Assembly: GCF_016786355.1 (NCBI RefSeq)
Contig: NZ_JADWYX010000003.1
Location: forward strand, 1 to 64,000
From: Frankia sp. AgB1.9
GTDB lineage: Bacteria; Actinomycetota; Actinomycetes; Frankiales; Frankiaceae
Direction of reading: 5' to 3'
Length of the DNA: 64,000 bases
Program-made: the position numbers and the translations under genes
Shown here: positions 1 to 8,898 of the stretch, piece after piece
Layout of the letters: the number at the start of each line of letters is the position of its first letter
Numbering within the stretch: the first letter of the stretch is position 1
Notes under the pieces: model-generated
Told to the model about the DNA's origin: nothing
Seen by the model: the letters and a program-made list of their open reading frames with translations, nothing else
Databases searched by the model: none

Positions 1-1
1 C

Positions 2-1681
2 GCATGGTCGCAAGATCGCATCGGAGCCGGCCCGATCCCACCCCGCGAGGCGGGGACCTTTTGGTGACCGGCCCGCGCCCCCCCGGCGCGGGGCTGCCCG
101 GGGGCGGCGGGGGGGCCGCGGCGCCCGGGGCACACCGCGGGCCGGGCCGGAGCGCCGGACCCTGGGGACGCGGGTCAGCGGGATGAGCAGCTGACCGTCG
201 GCGTTGGCTTCGACGTGGTCGTAGGGATCGGCCGGCCCGCCGCCAGGACCGCGGCGCGGCCCGCCGCCCCGTCCGCCGCGGCCCCGAGGCCCGCCTCGTC
301 CGCCCCGGCCGCCGCCTCGTCCGCCGCGGGGGCGCTGGGGGTCGACCCCTCGGCGCCGCGGTCCGAACCCGCCGCGCAGCAGACCCATCGCGCGGCCGAG
401 CACGTAGGCGCGCACAATCCGGCCGAGGATCCCGCGGCCCTGACCGATCCTCGGCATCAACCAGAACGGGATCTTGAACAGGAAATAGACCATGGTGATG
501 GCCGCGAGGAGGTTCACCACCCCGTCCGGGGTCGGCCCGAGGAGGGAGAAACCGCCCGGGGTGAAGAACACCCTGAAACTGGCGATCAGGACGAACGCCT
601 GGGCGATCTGGATACCCAGGACGCTGAAGAACGCGCGCCACCACCAGAACGCGATGCGTTCGGTCTGCGGGAGCGCGTGGCAGGCCAACGCGAGCGGCGC
701 GATGCCGATCAGGACCACGGTCAGGACGATCCGGCCGATGTAGACACACAGCAGCGCGACGATCGCCCCAGCCAGGAACAGGCCGAGAAAGACGGCGAAG
801 ATGCCGCCGTTGACGCTGTCGGGACCGCCCCCGAGCGCGCCGAGGACGATCGCGCGCAGTTGCGTGGACGCGGATTGTGGGTCGAGGCCCTGGCCGAGAA
901 TGGCGCCGGGCAGAGGGTTCGCCAGCTCGATGGCCTTGGCTGCCGCGAACTGGGAGAACCCGGCGGCCAGGAAACCCAGGGGAATACGCGGGGCGATCTC
1001 CTTGATCGTGATGCGGGTCTGGGTCGAGCCGTAGGCCATGGCCGTGATCCCACCGGCCATGATCAGCAGGCTGTAGGCGGCGACGGTGATAGTCCACGAG
1101 GTCGACCACAGCTGGCCGATCGCCGGCACGTCTGAGGGTGTGGGTGTCGTCAACAATGTCCGGCCGAGCAGATCCAACAATGGGTTCAGCCCGCCAATCA
1201 CCAGTCCGCGAAAGAAGCTGTCGATCGCTTTGGTGATGTTGTCGGCGATCCAGCCGGCGACCCCACCGGAACCCCCGTCGCCGGGGATAGTCGGCGCGGG
1301 TGGGGTCGTCGTCGGGGTCGGCGCCGAGGGCGTGGCCGGCGTGGCTGGGGCGGCCGGTGTACTCGGCGTGGCGGGGACGGTGGTGCAGGTCGGGTCTGCG
1401 CTGGCGCACCCCTGCGGAGCCGGGCCTGTCGGGGTGGGCGTGGTGTTCTGGGGCGTGGGGGAGGTGCCGCCGGGCACGGTGGGGGCCGGTCCGGGCGCTG
1501 CCTGCGGTGTCGCCGCGGGCGTGCCCGGAGCGGTCGAGGGCGGTGGGGGCGCTGGGGTGGCGTCCGCTGCCCAGGCCGACGCCGGAGCGGCGACGAGCAG
1601 CGCCAGCGCGAGCAGTGCCGCCGCGGCATACCTGGCCGGGCGCGTCCGGCGGACGTGGCGACCCGGCGCGACGGTCGCCAT
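2..1681 (-). CDS. TrbL/VirB6-like conjugal transfer membrane protein (partial, runs off the left edge)
   Basis: The reading frame is open from an ATG at 1681 to the left edge (560 codons), so the C-terminus is missing. It starts with a signal-peptide-like segment (AALLALALLVAAPASAWA). About 85 residues very rich in Pro, Thr and Ala follow, then several hydrophobic segments, including WTITVAAYSLLIMAGG, FAVFLGLFLAGAIVALLC and IVLTVVLIGIAPLALACH, and an aromatic patch FWWWRAFFSVLG. The visible C-terminal part is Arg/Gly-rich. Polytopic TrbL/VirB6 proteins form the inner-membrane channel of conjugative type IV secretion systems, and this layout fits them. The ATG lies one base beyond the stop of the preceding small membrane protein, so the two are probably translated together. 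The family call rests on topology and neighbours, not on a diagnostic motif. Confidence 0.72.
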   Translation of the reverse strand, partial: MATVAPGRHVRRTRPARYAAAALLALALLVAAPASAWAADATPAPPPPSTAPGTPAATPQAAPGPAPTVPGGTSPTPQNTTPTPTGPAPQGCASADPTCTTVPATPSTPAAPATPATPSAPTPTTTPPAPTIPGDGGSGGVAGWIADNITKAIDSFFRGLVIGGLNPLLDLLGRTLLTTPTPSDVPAIGQLWSTSWTITVAAYSLLIMAGGITAMAYGSTQTRITIKEIAPRIPLGFLAAGFSQFAAAKAIELANPLPGAILGQGLDPQSASTQLRAIVLGALGGGPDSVNGGIFAVFLGLFLAGAIVALLCVYIGRIVLTVVLIGIAPLALACHALPQTERIAFWWWRAFFSVLGIQIAQAFVLIASFRVFFTPGGFSLLGPTPDGVVNLLAAITMVYFLFKIPFWLMPRIGQGRGILGRIVRAYVLGRAMGLLRGGFGPRRRGVDPQRPRGGRGGGRGGRGGPRGRGGRGGGPRRGPGGGPADPYDHVEANADGQLLIPLTRVPRVRRSGPARGVPRAPRPPRRPRAAPRRGGAGRSPKGPRLAGWDRAGSDAILRPC

Positions 1682-1682
1682 C

Positions 1683-2078
1683 TCAGAACCCGAAGATCGA
1701 CTTGAGGACTTCGACGATCGTGGGCGCCAGTACGGCGAGCCCGACGCCCTTGAGTCCGTTCTGGAAAGAGTCTTTCGCCTTGGCGAGCTCGCCCGGGTCG
1801 CTGTTGGCGGCCAGGTAGCGCAGCCCGGCGAGGGTGAAGCAGACCCCGGCGTAGGCGCCCAGGATCCCCATCACCCAGTTGCGGATGTTGGTCAGGACCG
1901 TGTCGAGGCTCGGCGGCGGCGGCGCCGCTGGCGGCGGCGGGTCCGCCAGCGCGACACCCGCACCCACCAGCACGATGACCGTCACCAGGACGGTCAGGAC
2001 CACGAGGCGGTGGCCCGCGAGACGCCGCCCCAGCGAGAAGGCACGGCGTGCCATGGCCTGCAGGCGCGGGGCGGTCAT
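1683..2078 (-). CDS. small VirB2/TrbC-like membrane protein
   Basis: A 131-residue protein with a basic N-terminus, a signal-anchor-like segment (VVLTVLVTVIVLVGAGVALA), a short Pro-rich linker and two further hydrophobic stretches (MGILGAYAGVCFTLAGL and GLAVLAPTIVEVL). Size and topology match the pilin-like small subunits that precede VirB6/TrbL in actinobacterial conjugative elements. Its ATG overlaps the stop of the upstream gene as ATGA, and its own stop sits one base before the TrbL-like start, which indicates a three-gene leftward operon. No catalytic motif is visible. It could simply be a small accessory channel protein. Confidence 0.6.
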   Translation of the reverse strand: MTAPRLQAMARRAFSLGRRLAGHRLVVLTVLVTVIVLVGAGVALADPPPPAAPPPPSLDTVLTNIRNWVMGILGAYAGVCFTLAGLRYLAANSDPGELAKAKDSFQNGLKGVGLAVLAPTIVEVLKSIFGF

Positions 2079-2911
2079 GCCGGCGCCCGCTCGGTGGCCG
2101 TCTCCTGTCGCCCGGTCGCGGCATCGCGACCAGGCGCCGACGGATCGGGAACCCGACCGCCGCGGGTGGGAGTCAGCGCGACGGCGAGGCGTTGTTCGGC
2201 CTGCTCGCGTCGCCGGTAGGCGGTCCGTTCCTTGGTCGCGTGGCCGGCCGCCCAGGCAGGGAGCGAAACGGCGCCGAGGCGGGTCGCGGTGATGAGGTCG
2301 GCTTCGGTCTCGGTCAGGACCCCGGCCCTGACAGCGACGGCCAGGACGTCGCGCGGACCGCGGGCCGGCGACGGGGCGATCGCCTGGGCGTCGAACAGGT
2401 CCTCATCGGGGTAGGGGATCTGCGGGGTCTGGGTCACCAGGCGCAGGCCGGCGCGGTAGGCGGCCCAGCGCAGCCGGACCGCGATCCGCGGCAGGTCCAG
2501 GCGAATGGTCGCGAGCGCGGTCAGGAACCCGGTCAGCACCTCGGCCTCGATGTCGGCCGGATCGAGGGGGCCGTGAGCATCCAGGCTGGCCGTGATTGCG
2601 CGCAGCGCGGGTAGGGCCATCCCCGCGGCGCCGACGGTCCATGCGGCGTCGCGCAGGCGGGAGCGGCGGATGACGATCGCCCACGCGGTGTCGCGCACCG
2701 CCGGCGGGCAGGACGCGGCCAGCAGCCGGTCGCGCAGCTCATCCAACGCCACCAGCCGGTCAGGCAGTCCAGGCACGAGCCCGCCGTCCAGGGCGAGGGG
2801 CTCGGGGCCCGCGACCAGTAGCGCGAAACTCTTCTGCAAGGTCGTCAGCGGCAACACCGGCACGCTCGGCTTGCGTACTCGCGGGGGAAGGGAAGACGTT
2901 TCCTCGGGCAT
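2075..2911 (-). CDS. conjugative-element protein with sigma-70 region-4-like C-terminus
   Basis: A 278-residue soluble, helix-rich protein. I chose the ATG at 2911 because GAAGGA lies about 10 bases upstream; the frame continues upstream into the repeat-rich intergenic region and is unlikely to be translated there. The C-terminal third (LTETEADLITATRLGAVSLP followed by an Arg-rich helix) looks like a region-4 helix-turn-helix of an ECF-type sigma factor, with an E-A-D-L-I-x-A-T-R pattern where sigma factors recognise -35 DNA. The middle is rich in Leu, Ala and Arg helices. It heads the leftward transfer operon and its stop overlaps the next start, so it may regulate that operon. The regulator role is inference. 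Confidence 0.5.
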   Translation of the reverse strand: MPEETSSLPPRVRKPSVPVLPLTTLQKSFALLVAGPEPLALDGGLVPGLPDRLVALDELRDRLLAASCPPAVRDTAWAIVIRRSRLRDAAWTVGAAGMALPALRAITASLDAHGPLDPADIEAEVLTGFLTALATIRLDLPRIAVRLRWAAYRAGLRLVTQTPQIPYPDEDLFDAQAIAPSPARGPRDVLAVAVRAGVLTETEADLITATRLGAVSLPAWAAGHATKERTAYRRREQAEQRLAVALTPTRGGRVPDPSAPGRDAATGRQETATERAPA

Positions 2912-3414
2912 TGTTTCGAGGTCCTTCGGGTGTCGTGGAATGCGGACAGCCATCAGGAAGCCACATCGAAGACAGCGAAAAGACAGCGCGATCTTCCCGA
3001 ACATGCACAGCAAAGATCGCTGTGCAGACAGCGGCTGCACAGCGGCACCGTGCAACCCCCGCCAGCCACCCGCCGGCCGGGCACCGCCCAGCGGCTCCCC
3101 AGCGCCTGACAGCGGGCCTCTTAACTGCGAAGATGCAAGATCGCTGTCAGGTTTCCGGCGGGCCGCCGTCACCCTGACAGTGATCTTCACGGGTGCCCGC
3201 TGGCACCCTCCGCAAAAATCTTGAAAAAGTTTTCCGAAGGCCCGCGGTGGTGCCTCCGCCCGGCATGACAGCGATCAATAGTCCGGACGGACTAGTCGCG
3301 AGACAGCGGAAAAAATCTTGAAAGAAATGTGCACGCTGGTGGCAGAAACCCGCACAGCAGACGGTCTCCTTTCACGACGGCGAAAACGCTCCCTCGTGAA
3401 AGGCAGGACCACCG
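2912..3414. promoter_or_regulatory. divergent intergenic region with iteron-like CTGACAGCGATCTT boxes
   Basis: No credible gene lies between the leftward transfer operon and the rightward operon. The region holds repeated copies of a box close to CTGACAGCGATCTT in both orientations: 2982-2995 (GACAGCGCGATCTT), 3013-3023 (inverted), 3137-3150 (inverted, perfect), 3174-3187 (CTGACAGTGATCTT) and 3265-3275 (ATGACAGCGATC). Shorter GACAGCG copies sit at 2971, 3027, 3108 and 3302. Two AT-rich direct repeats containing AAAAATCTTGAAA lie at 3214-3228 and 3311-3323. Such an array suits an operator set, an origin of replication or an origin of transfer. The sequence alone does not decide which. Confidence 0.6.
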
Positions 3415-4119
3415 ATGGCCCATGGCTTCGACCCCGACCGCAACGACGACCCAGCCGACACGGGCCGGCCGGTGAGTGTCTGGCCGTACCCACCGGACAC
3501 CGTCGGACGGGAACCGGCCGGCTGGCTCCAGGCCGCCGTCCAACGGCTCGTCGTCGCCACCACCCGGCCCGGCGACCCGGTCCTGGTCCTGATCCCACCG
3601 GCCCCGTCCGGACCGGCGACCTGGCCGGGTGACGACACCGGCGACGAACTTGCCGAGACCGACCGGACCATCGCCCGACTCGGCCGACCCGTCCAGGTCC
3701 GCACCGCGCCCGCCCACCCGGCCCCCCGGCGAACCGAAACCGGACCCGGACCGGACCCGGCGCCCGGCCACGGCCCGGCCGAGAACCGATACCGGCTGGT
3801 CGTCACGGTCCTGGACCCGACCCGGCTCGACTGGGTCCACCACATCGACTGGGACCGGCTCCTGACCACCGGCGGCACCCTCGCAGTGATCACCCGCAGC
3901 GACAGCCTCTCCGGCTGGCTGATCGACCCCACCGTCGACCTGACCGCCGCCACCGGCCGCCACAAGCTCCTGCTGCTGGACCGCTTCGTCCTGCTCGAAG
4001 TCCCCCTCGACGAGCTCGACGGCCCCTCGACACCCTCCCTCCGCGGGAGAACGGCCCGGCGCGTGCATGCGGATCTTCTTCTCTTCACCACGATCACAAG
4101 CGAAGGGCAGGGCCGGTGA
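3415..4119 (+). CDS. SAM-methyltransferase-like protein of the integrative element
   Basis: A 234-residue protein. Residues about 35-60 (PGDPVLVLIPPAP) resemble a degenerate SAM-binding strand and loop. Later come RLVVTVLDPTRLDW (a motif IV-like strand) and LLTTGGTLAVITRSD, the strand and turn seen late in class I methyltransferase folds. The canonical GxGxG is missing, so catalysis is doubtful. It is the first gene of the rightward operon and its stop overlaps the next start (GTGA), giving coupled translation. It could be a catalytically dead partner of the DNA methyltransferases further down the operon; that is inference. Confidence 0.45.
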   Translation: MAHGFDPDRNDDPADTGRPVSVWPYPPDTVGREPAGWLQAAVQRLVVATTRPGDPVLVLIPPAPSGPATWPGDDTGDELAETDRTIARLGRPVQVRTAPAHPAPRRTETGPGPDPAPGHGPAENRYRLVVTVLDPTRLDWVHHIDWDRLLTTGGTLAVITRSDSLSGWLIDPTVDLTAATGRHKLLLLDRFVLLEVPLDELDGPSTPSLRGRTARRVHADLLLFTTITSEGQGR

Positions 4120-4664
4120 GCCCCGCGCCCACCCCGGGCCGCGGGGCGACCGGCGGGATGATCCTCGACGCGGCGCCCGACGGCGGGTCCTGGACCGGAC
4201 CCGGACCGGTCGACCTGGTCCTGAGGGCGATCGAACCGCCCGGCGCCGACGGGCATCCCGGTCTGGGCAGCGACCGGCCGCGCGGGCGGCGGGCCGACTA
4301 CCGGGTCCTGGCCCGGTCCGGCGGTCACCTTGTCGTCCTCACCCCGCCACAGGTCGTCGGCCGGACTGACTACGCCAGTCAGACCGACGCCGCCGGCAGC
4401 GACACCGGCTGGCGTCCCGTCCAGCGGGCCATCGCGCGCACCGCCGTCCCGCACCCGGCGGAAGGCGGCGCGGGCGTCCCGTCGCAGCGGGTGCGCGCCT
4501 ACCCGGTCCGCCAGGACGTGATCGTCGCGCGGGCCTACCGGCGGCGACCGGGAGAACCCGGCCGAGCACCAGCCCACCGCCTGCCCGTCGGCGCGCACCA
4601 CCCGTGCGCGCTCGGCCCCTCCTCGTTGCTCGCCTTCCTGTGGCTGGAGCCCTGCGATGTCTGA
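4116..4664 (+). CDS. second methyltransferase-like element protein, function unknown
   Basis: A 182-residue protein starting at a GTG that overlaps the preceding stop. Near residue 62 it carries RVLARSGGHLVVLTPPQ, the same late strand and turn as its upstream neighbour (LLTTGGTLAVITRSD), which suggests the two are distant paralogues or fragments of one fold. The N-terminal part (SWTGPGPVDLVLRAIEPP) could correspond to a motif IV region, but no DPPY or SPPY is present. The C-terminus is Arg/Pro-rich and ends hydrophobic. Its stop overlaps the next start (ATGTCTGA). I do not recognise a precise family. Confidence 0.42.
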   Translation: MSPAPTPGRGATGGMILDAAPDGGSWTGPGPVDLVLRAIEPPGADGHPGLGSDRPRGRRADYRVLARSGGHLVVLTPPQVVGRTDYASQTDAAGSDTGWRPVQRAIARTAVPHPAEGGAGVPSQRVRAYPVRQDVIVARAYRRRPGEPGRAPAHRLPVGAHHPCALGPSSLLAFLWLEPCDV

Positions 4665-5157
4665 CCTGCTGCCGATCTCCGCGTTGCCACCCGCGCCGAC
4701 CGAGCCGGGCGCCCGACCCGGCTGGTGGGCGCGGATCACCCACCGCCACGCCGCCCGCCAGGCCCGCACGCTCGCTGCCCACCACGCCTGGACCACCGAC
4801 CGCGCCCGCCACGCGCAGATCGCCCTCGTCCGCGACGGCTACCACCTCGGCCCGATCCCGTATGGCTATCTGGCGCTGCGGGTCACGCCCAGCCGCGGCG
4901 CACCCCGCCGCCAGATCCGCCTCCTGATCGACCCGCGCCGGGCGGCCGTCGTCGCCGCGATCTACCAATGGCGGATCGCCGACCGGCTCCCCACCCGCGC
5001 GATCACCACCCGCCTGCGGGACGGCGCCGACCTGAACACCACCGACATCGACGCCACCGGGTTCCCCCGGCCCTGGAGTACCGCCACGGTCACTCGTCTA
5101 CTGGCGTTCTCTGCACTTGTCAAGGTCGCTTCGTCGGCTCCCGGAGTGGCGGCGTGA
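4657..5157 (+). pseudogene. 5' fragment of a recombinase-domain gene interrupted by an insertion
   Basis: The first 150 codons belong to a protein with the Recombinase domain that normally follows the catalytic domain of large serine recombinases: GPIPYGYLALRV, then LLIDPRRAAVVAAIYQW and RPWSTATVTRLLA. The N-terminal catalytic resolvase domain is absent, so even the intact gene (about 233 residues once rejoined) would have lacked the nucleophilic serine. After codon 150 (about 5106) the frame enters foreign DNA and stops at 5157. The missing half reappears in the same frame at 8959-9210 (NNPVYTGVTVWGRTR), so the gene was split cleanly rather than decayed. Confidence 0.75.
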
Positions 5158-5222
5158 ACCGGCCGGCGATCGTGGCGTGCGGTGATCGCCGCTGGACTGG
5201 TCGACCCTCGGTGCGTTGGGGG

Positions 5223-7688
5223 TCATCGCTGCGGCATGGTGGGTATGCCGAGATTGACCTGGGCTGGCCCGCCGAGCCGGGCGTTGCGTTCTGCTTGGTC
5301 CCGCTTGCTGCGGAGGAAGGTCAATGTGAGATCGAGGCCCTCGATTTCACCCCGCCAGCCCTCGTGGTCTGCTCTATCGCGTCGGGCGAGCAGGTCTTGT
5401 TCGAGTTCGTTCAGGCGGGGCACCATCTTCGGGTCGATCGACAGCATGGGGCAGCGAATACAGGCGTGTTCGTGGGCGCAGGGTGTGCCGTAGGGCCTTC
5501 CGCAGGAGCCGAGTTCAACACGGCGTTTATCGAAGTGCTCCTGGAAGTCGCGCCATTCTTCGTCGGTCGGGGTGCGGTACTCGTCGTCGGGTCGCTGTGC
5601 TCGACGTCGGTCGAGAAACTGCTGGTAGTGGGCGATGACGTTCTCCTCGAACACGGAGACGTAGCCGCGGGTGGTTTGGATGTTGAGGTGACCGAGCAGC
5701 GCGGCGCCGATGTGGATCGGCAGGCCGTTGTTGACCAGTTCGGTGGCGAACATTCTGCGGAAGTCGTGCGGGGCGAAGGTGACGTCCGTGAACTCTGGGT
5801 GGGTTTGAGCCAGTGTGCTGGTCGCGCGCTGGATGTGCTGCCAGACCGCGCTCATCGACATGCCGCGGCGGGTGGAGTTACGCCGGCTTTGGAACAGGTA
5901 GGGCAGCGGCGAGCTCCACACCCGCTCGTGCACGTCGTAACGGATAGCGACTGGGACGGTGCCGTGTTCGCGGATGTGCCGGCGGATGATCTGTGCGATC
6001 ACGTGGAACAGTTCCGCGGACATCGGTATCACCCGCTCTCGGTCGGTTTTGGAGGGGCCGACGACGAGCAGGGCCACGACCTCACCGTTAGGCCGCTGGT
6101 AGTTGCGGACGCTGAGGTGGGTCAGCTCGGTGAGCTCCTCGATGCGCAGGCCGGCCAATCGCAGAGTCTCGATCACGGCCCACTGCCAGAATGCATGATT
6201 CTCGTCGTGGGAGAGGCGGAGAAGGTCGCCGGTGGCACGGTTGATGACTCTGATCGGAGCGTGGTCGGGATTTTTCCAGCCGGTGCGGTCACGCTCGATC
6301 GCGGTTCGTTGATAGGTCACTCCATCGACAGTGAAGTGCGCGTCGAGTTCGACTGTCCGGGCGGCGTCCAGCAACGTCCGCAGCCGCAGCCAGTGGTCGT
6401 TGACATGCCTGGACAGGATGGGCAGCAGAGGCTGGCGTTCTCGGGTGCGGTGGGCCACCCGTTCCTGCAGCCGCCGGCGCCGGGCCTGGAATCTGCGCAT
6501 ATCGGCGTCTCTGATAGGGCAGGGCGCCACCCAGCGGGCCCACTTTTCGGGTTCGTTTGCCGCCCAGGTGTGCAGATCCAGGTAGAACGCTCGGACGGCC
6601 ATCAGCGGTCCGCCCAGGTCCAGGCGTGGTTGGCCGTTGGGCAGCAGCCGCAGCCAGTCTCTCCATTGGCCGATCGTGTGTTCGTCGAGCCGCAGATCGC
6701 GCTGCGCGGGGTTGATTGCTTCTATCTGTTTCCAGAATGTGAGGGCCAGCCGGCGGGCCAGGTGGGCGATCGCGGAGTAATCCATCTCGGCGGACCGGCG
6801 GGTAATGTAGTCGACCAGCAGATCGCGGATTTCGATGGTGCGCAGATTGTGTCGGTCGACCAACTCGGCGATGGTGCGCTGGCCCTTGGTCACCGCGGCG
6901 CGCAACGTGTGCGGCGTGGACGGGGCGAAGTGCCCCATGTCGTGCAGCACGGGCCACGCGTGGGTGGCCGCGAAGGAGCCGTCGTCGGGGCGTGCCCCGG
7001 GGGTCAGGCCATGCTTGCGGGACTCGGCGGCGTAGTACAGCAGCGCTTCCGGCGTCAGGTCGGCCAGGTCGAGACCGAGCACGGTCAGCGCGCAGCAGAC
7101 GTCGAACAGCGCCTGCCGCTGCGACTCCCGGCACATCGGCTGCGCCTCGACTCTGGAGCAGAACTCTTCCAGAAGGGGATCGGCCGCCGCTGTGCGGAAC
7201 CACCGGGGATAGCATGCGAACAGGTAGGAACGAAATGTTCGCAGCGTCGGCTGGATCAGACGTCCGGCGAACGCCTGACCCGCTGCCGCGTTGAGTCTGC
7301 GTCGCAGCGTCGGGCTAAGTCGTTCTTCTCGTGCGCCGATCGTCACGCCCGGCTTGTTCAGGCCGGCCGCTTCCCACCGGTCCTGCCATGTGTCGCCAGG
7401 ATACTGCTGAAGGTGGGTCAGCAAGGTGCGCATACCCCACCGCATATCGCCGCGTGTGGTCGTGGCGCCGCCGAACGTCTCGGTGACCAGCGGAACGATC
7501 TCGGCGATGGTCGCGGTGGCCAGGTCACCCAAGCCCCTCGGGGGCTTAACCGGCGGTGTCGGAGGCGCCGGGATGACCGTGGTCGGCGTGAACACGTTGT
7601 CGTTCACGTAGACAAAGTCGTGTCGATGGACTCGGCCCGTCGCCAGCTGCCCGAAGCCCTCGGCGGCGTCGACCACGTTACCGGGCAC
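5223..7688 (-). CDS. large tyrosine recombinase, TnpB-like
   Basis: An 821-residue protein starting at a GTG that overlaps the end of the companion recombinase. The catalytic domain is in the C-terminal half: LRLAGLRIEELTELTHLSV carries the first Arg, a Lys lies in VVGPSKTDRERVIP, FAPHDFRRMFATELVNN supplies H-x-x-R, LLGHLNIQTTRGYVSVF supplies the late His and the Tyr nucleophile. A C-terminal Cys/His cluster (CGRPYGTPCAHEHACIRC) looks like a zinc-binding tail. The ~450-residue N-terminal part is long and probably binds DNA or the partner recombinase. Length and the coupled partner match transposase B of Tn554-family elements. It should act with the downstream-coordinate partner to excise and insert the element. 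Confidence 0.82.
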   Translation of the reverse strand: MPGNVVDAAEGFGQLATGRVHRHDFVYVNDNVFTPTTVIPAPPTPPVKPPRGLGDLATATIAEIVPLVTETFGGATTTRGDMRWGMRTLLTHLQQYPGDTWQDRWEAAGLNKPGVTIGAREERLSPTLRRRLNAAAGQAFAGRLIQPTLRTFRSYLFACYPRWFRTAAADPLLEEFCSRVEAQPMCRESQRQALFDVCCALTVLGLDLADLTPEALLYYAAESRKHGLTPGARPDDGSFAATHAWPVLHDMGHFAPSTPHTLRAAVTKGQRTIAELVDRHNLRTIEIRDLLVDYITRRSAEMDYSAIAHLARRLALTFWKQIEAINPAQRDLRLDEHTIGQWRDWLRLLPNGQPRLDLGGPLMAVRAFYLDLHTWAANEPEKWARWVAPCPIRDADMRRFQARRRRLQERVAHRTRERQPLLPILSRHVNDHWLRLRTLLDAARTVELDAHFTVDGVTYQRTAIERDRTGWKNPDHAPIRVINRATGDLLRLSHDENHAFWQWAVIETLRLAGLRIEELTELTHLSVRNYQRPNGEVVALLVVGPSKTDRERVIPMSAELFHVIAQIIRRHIREHGTVPVAIRYDVHERVWSSPLPYLFQSRRNSTRRGMSMSAVWQHIQRATSTLAQTHPEFTDVTFAPHDFRRMFATELVNNGLPIHIGAALLGHLNIQTTRGYVSVFEENVIAHYQQFLDRRRAQRPDDEYRTPTDEEWRDFQEHFDKRRVELGSCGRPYGTPCAHEHACIRCPMLSIDPKMVPRLNELEQDLLARRDRADHEGWRGEIEGLDLTLTFLRSKRDQAERNARLGGPAQVNLGIPTMPQR

Positions 7689-8898
7689 CGAAGACCGCCT
7701 CGATATCCGCCGGGTCGTAACCCGGGTTCCACTTCACCGTGGGTCGTGGCCGCTGGTAATGCTCCGCAAGCTTTTCCACGAGGTCTTCGATACCGACGAC
7801 CGTGTAGAGAGCGGTGGTGGTAACGTGTGCGTGTCGCAGGATAGTCTGCACCTCCGCGAGGGTGAACGCAGGATCGCGGGCCAACCGGGTCGCGGCGGTA
7901 TGCCGCAGATCGTGCAGAGTCCAATTGGCACCCAACGCTTCGCCGGCCCGCTGAATGATCCGCCGCGCCGCCCAGTAGGTCAGCGGCCGAGGATCGCCCC
8001 GGCGGGTACGCCAGACCGGTTCATCGTCTGCGGGCAGTCCCGCCTCCTCCAGGTAGGCGGCCAGGTAAGCCAAAGCCTGCGGCGACACCGGAACCTGCTG
8101 ACGGGCCCGTGTCCCCTTGGAAACCACCCACAACCGGCCGCCGGACCATTCGACGTCACCGAGCCGGACACCCAGCAACTCGGACGCACGGGCGCCGGAA
8201 GAGACATAGCAGGCCAGCAGCGCCCGGTCCCGGGTGCAGCGCATCTGGGCGAACAGCTCCTCCCAGCGCTGGTCGGACATCGCCCGCGGCCGATACGCCG
8301 GGACCTTCGGACGCAACCGACCCCGCCGGTGCGCCGGCCTCGCCTCCATCGGGGAGCGGTGCGCCAAAGCGCCTCGACGCGCGGGATTCTCCGGCACCGG
8401 GTTCACCAGTGGGCCCCGACCGAAATGCAAATGGAAGGCGTAGAACTCGTGCACGGAGGTCAGGTTGTGGGCGATCGTGGCCGGAGCATACCCCGCTGCC
8501 GGTACCAGCTTTCCCGTCACCGGATTCACCGATCCAGGCGAAACACCGCCGGCAACGCTGCGCCGACGCTGCGGATTGAAAGCCGACCGCAGCCATCCCA
8601 CCAACGTCGCGGTCTCGGTCTCGGTGGCTCTTTCCCACGCCACACCGACCGCCCACAGCACCCTGAACCACCGCAGCAGGTCATACGCGTAGCTGCGGCA
8701 CGTCAGCGGGCTGCAATCCCCGAGCACCAGATCGCGCAAATAGCCACTGACCGGCTCGACCTCGCGACCCGCCTCGTCCCGGACCACCCACGGAAGGAGC
8801 GGACCGACACCACCAGCCACCGCCCCCACCCGGGGCAGCTCAGCACGACCTTCGAGCAAGCCCCGGTGCGCCCCAGTGAACCCATGATCCAACGCCAT
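7678..8898 (-). CDS. tyrosine recombinase, TnpA-like
   Basis: A 406-residue protein (start ATG at 8898 with AGGGGA about 10 bases upstream; an alternative ATG lies at 8934). A SAM-like N-terminal domain (LTCRSYAYDLLRWFRVLW) precedes the catalytic domain, where all key residues are visible: SSGARASELLGVRLGDVEW, the beta-hairpin Lys in VVSKGTRARQQVPV, TLHDLRHTAATRLA, and LRHAHVTTTALYTVV with the Tyr nucleophile. Its stop overlaps the start of the 821-residue partner. Longer versions of this frame would extend past the element end into the flanking gene and are not credible. Confidence 0.83.
   Translation of the reverse strand: MALDHGFTGAHRGLLEGRAELPRVGAVAGGVGPLLPWVVRDEAGREVEPVSGYLRDLVLGDCSPLTCRSYAYDLLRWFRVLWAVGVAWERATETETATLVGWLRSAFNPQRRRSVAGGVSPGSVNPVTGKLVPAAGYAPATIAHNLTSVHEFYAFHLHFGRGPLVNPVPENPARRGALAHRSPMEARPAHRRGRLRPKVPAYRPRAMSDQRWEELFAQMRCTRDRALLACYVSSGARASELLGVRLGDVEWSGGRLWVVSKGTRARQQVPVSPQALAYLAAYLEEAGLPADDEPVWRTRRGDPRPLTYWAARRIIQRAGEALGANWTLHDLRHTAATRLARDPAFTLAEVQTILRHAHVTTTALYTVVGIEDLVEKLAEHYQRPRPTVKWNPGYDPADIEAVFGAR

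Noticed and set aside
215..1135. 306-codon open frame on the plus strand
   Set aside because: It is antisense to the TrbL-like membrane protein, which has a signal peptide, membrane segments and a coupled start. The plus frame gives only low-complexity charged sequence.
1198..2124. 308-codon leftward frame overlapping the small membrane protein and TrbL-like gene
   Set aside because: Composition is Arg/Pro-rich without any fold, and two better-supported genes occupy the same strand in other frames.
3318..3632. Plus-strand frame beginning MKEMCTLVAETRTADG
   Set aside because: It runs out of frame through the methyltransferase-like gene at 3415 and turns Arg/Pro-rich; no ribosome binding site.
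4725..7823. 1,032-codon plus-strand frame
   Set aside because: A chance frame antisense to the 821-residue recombinase, whose catalytic residues are all present on the minus strand.
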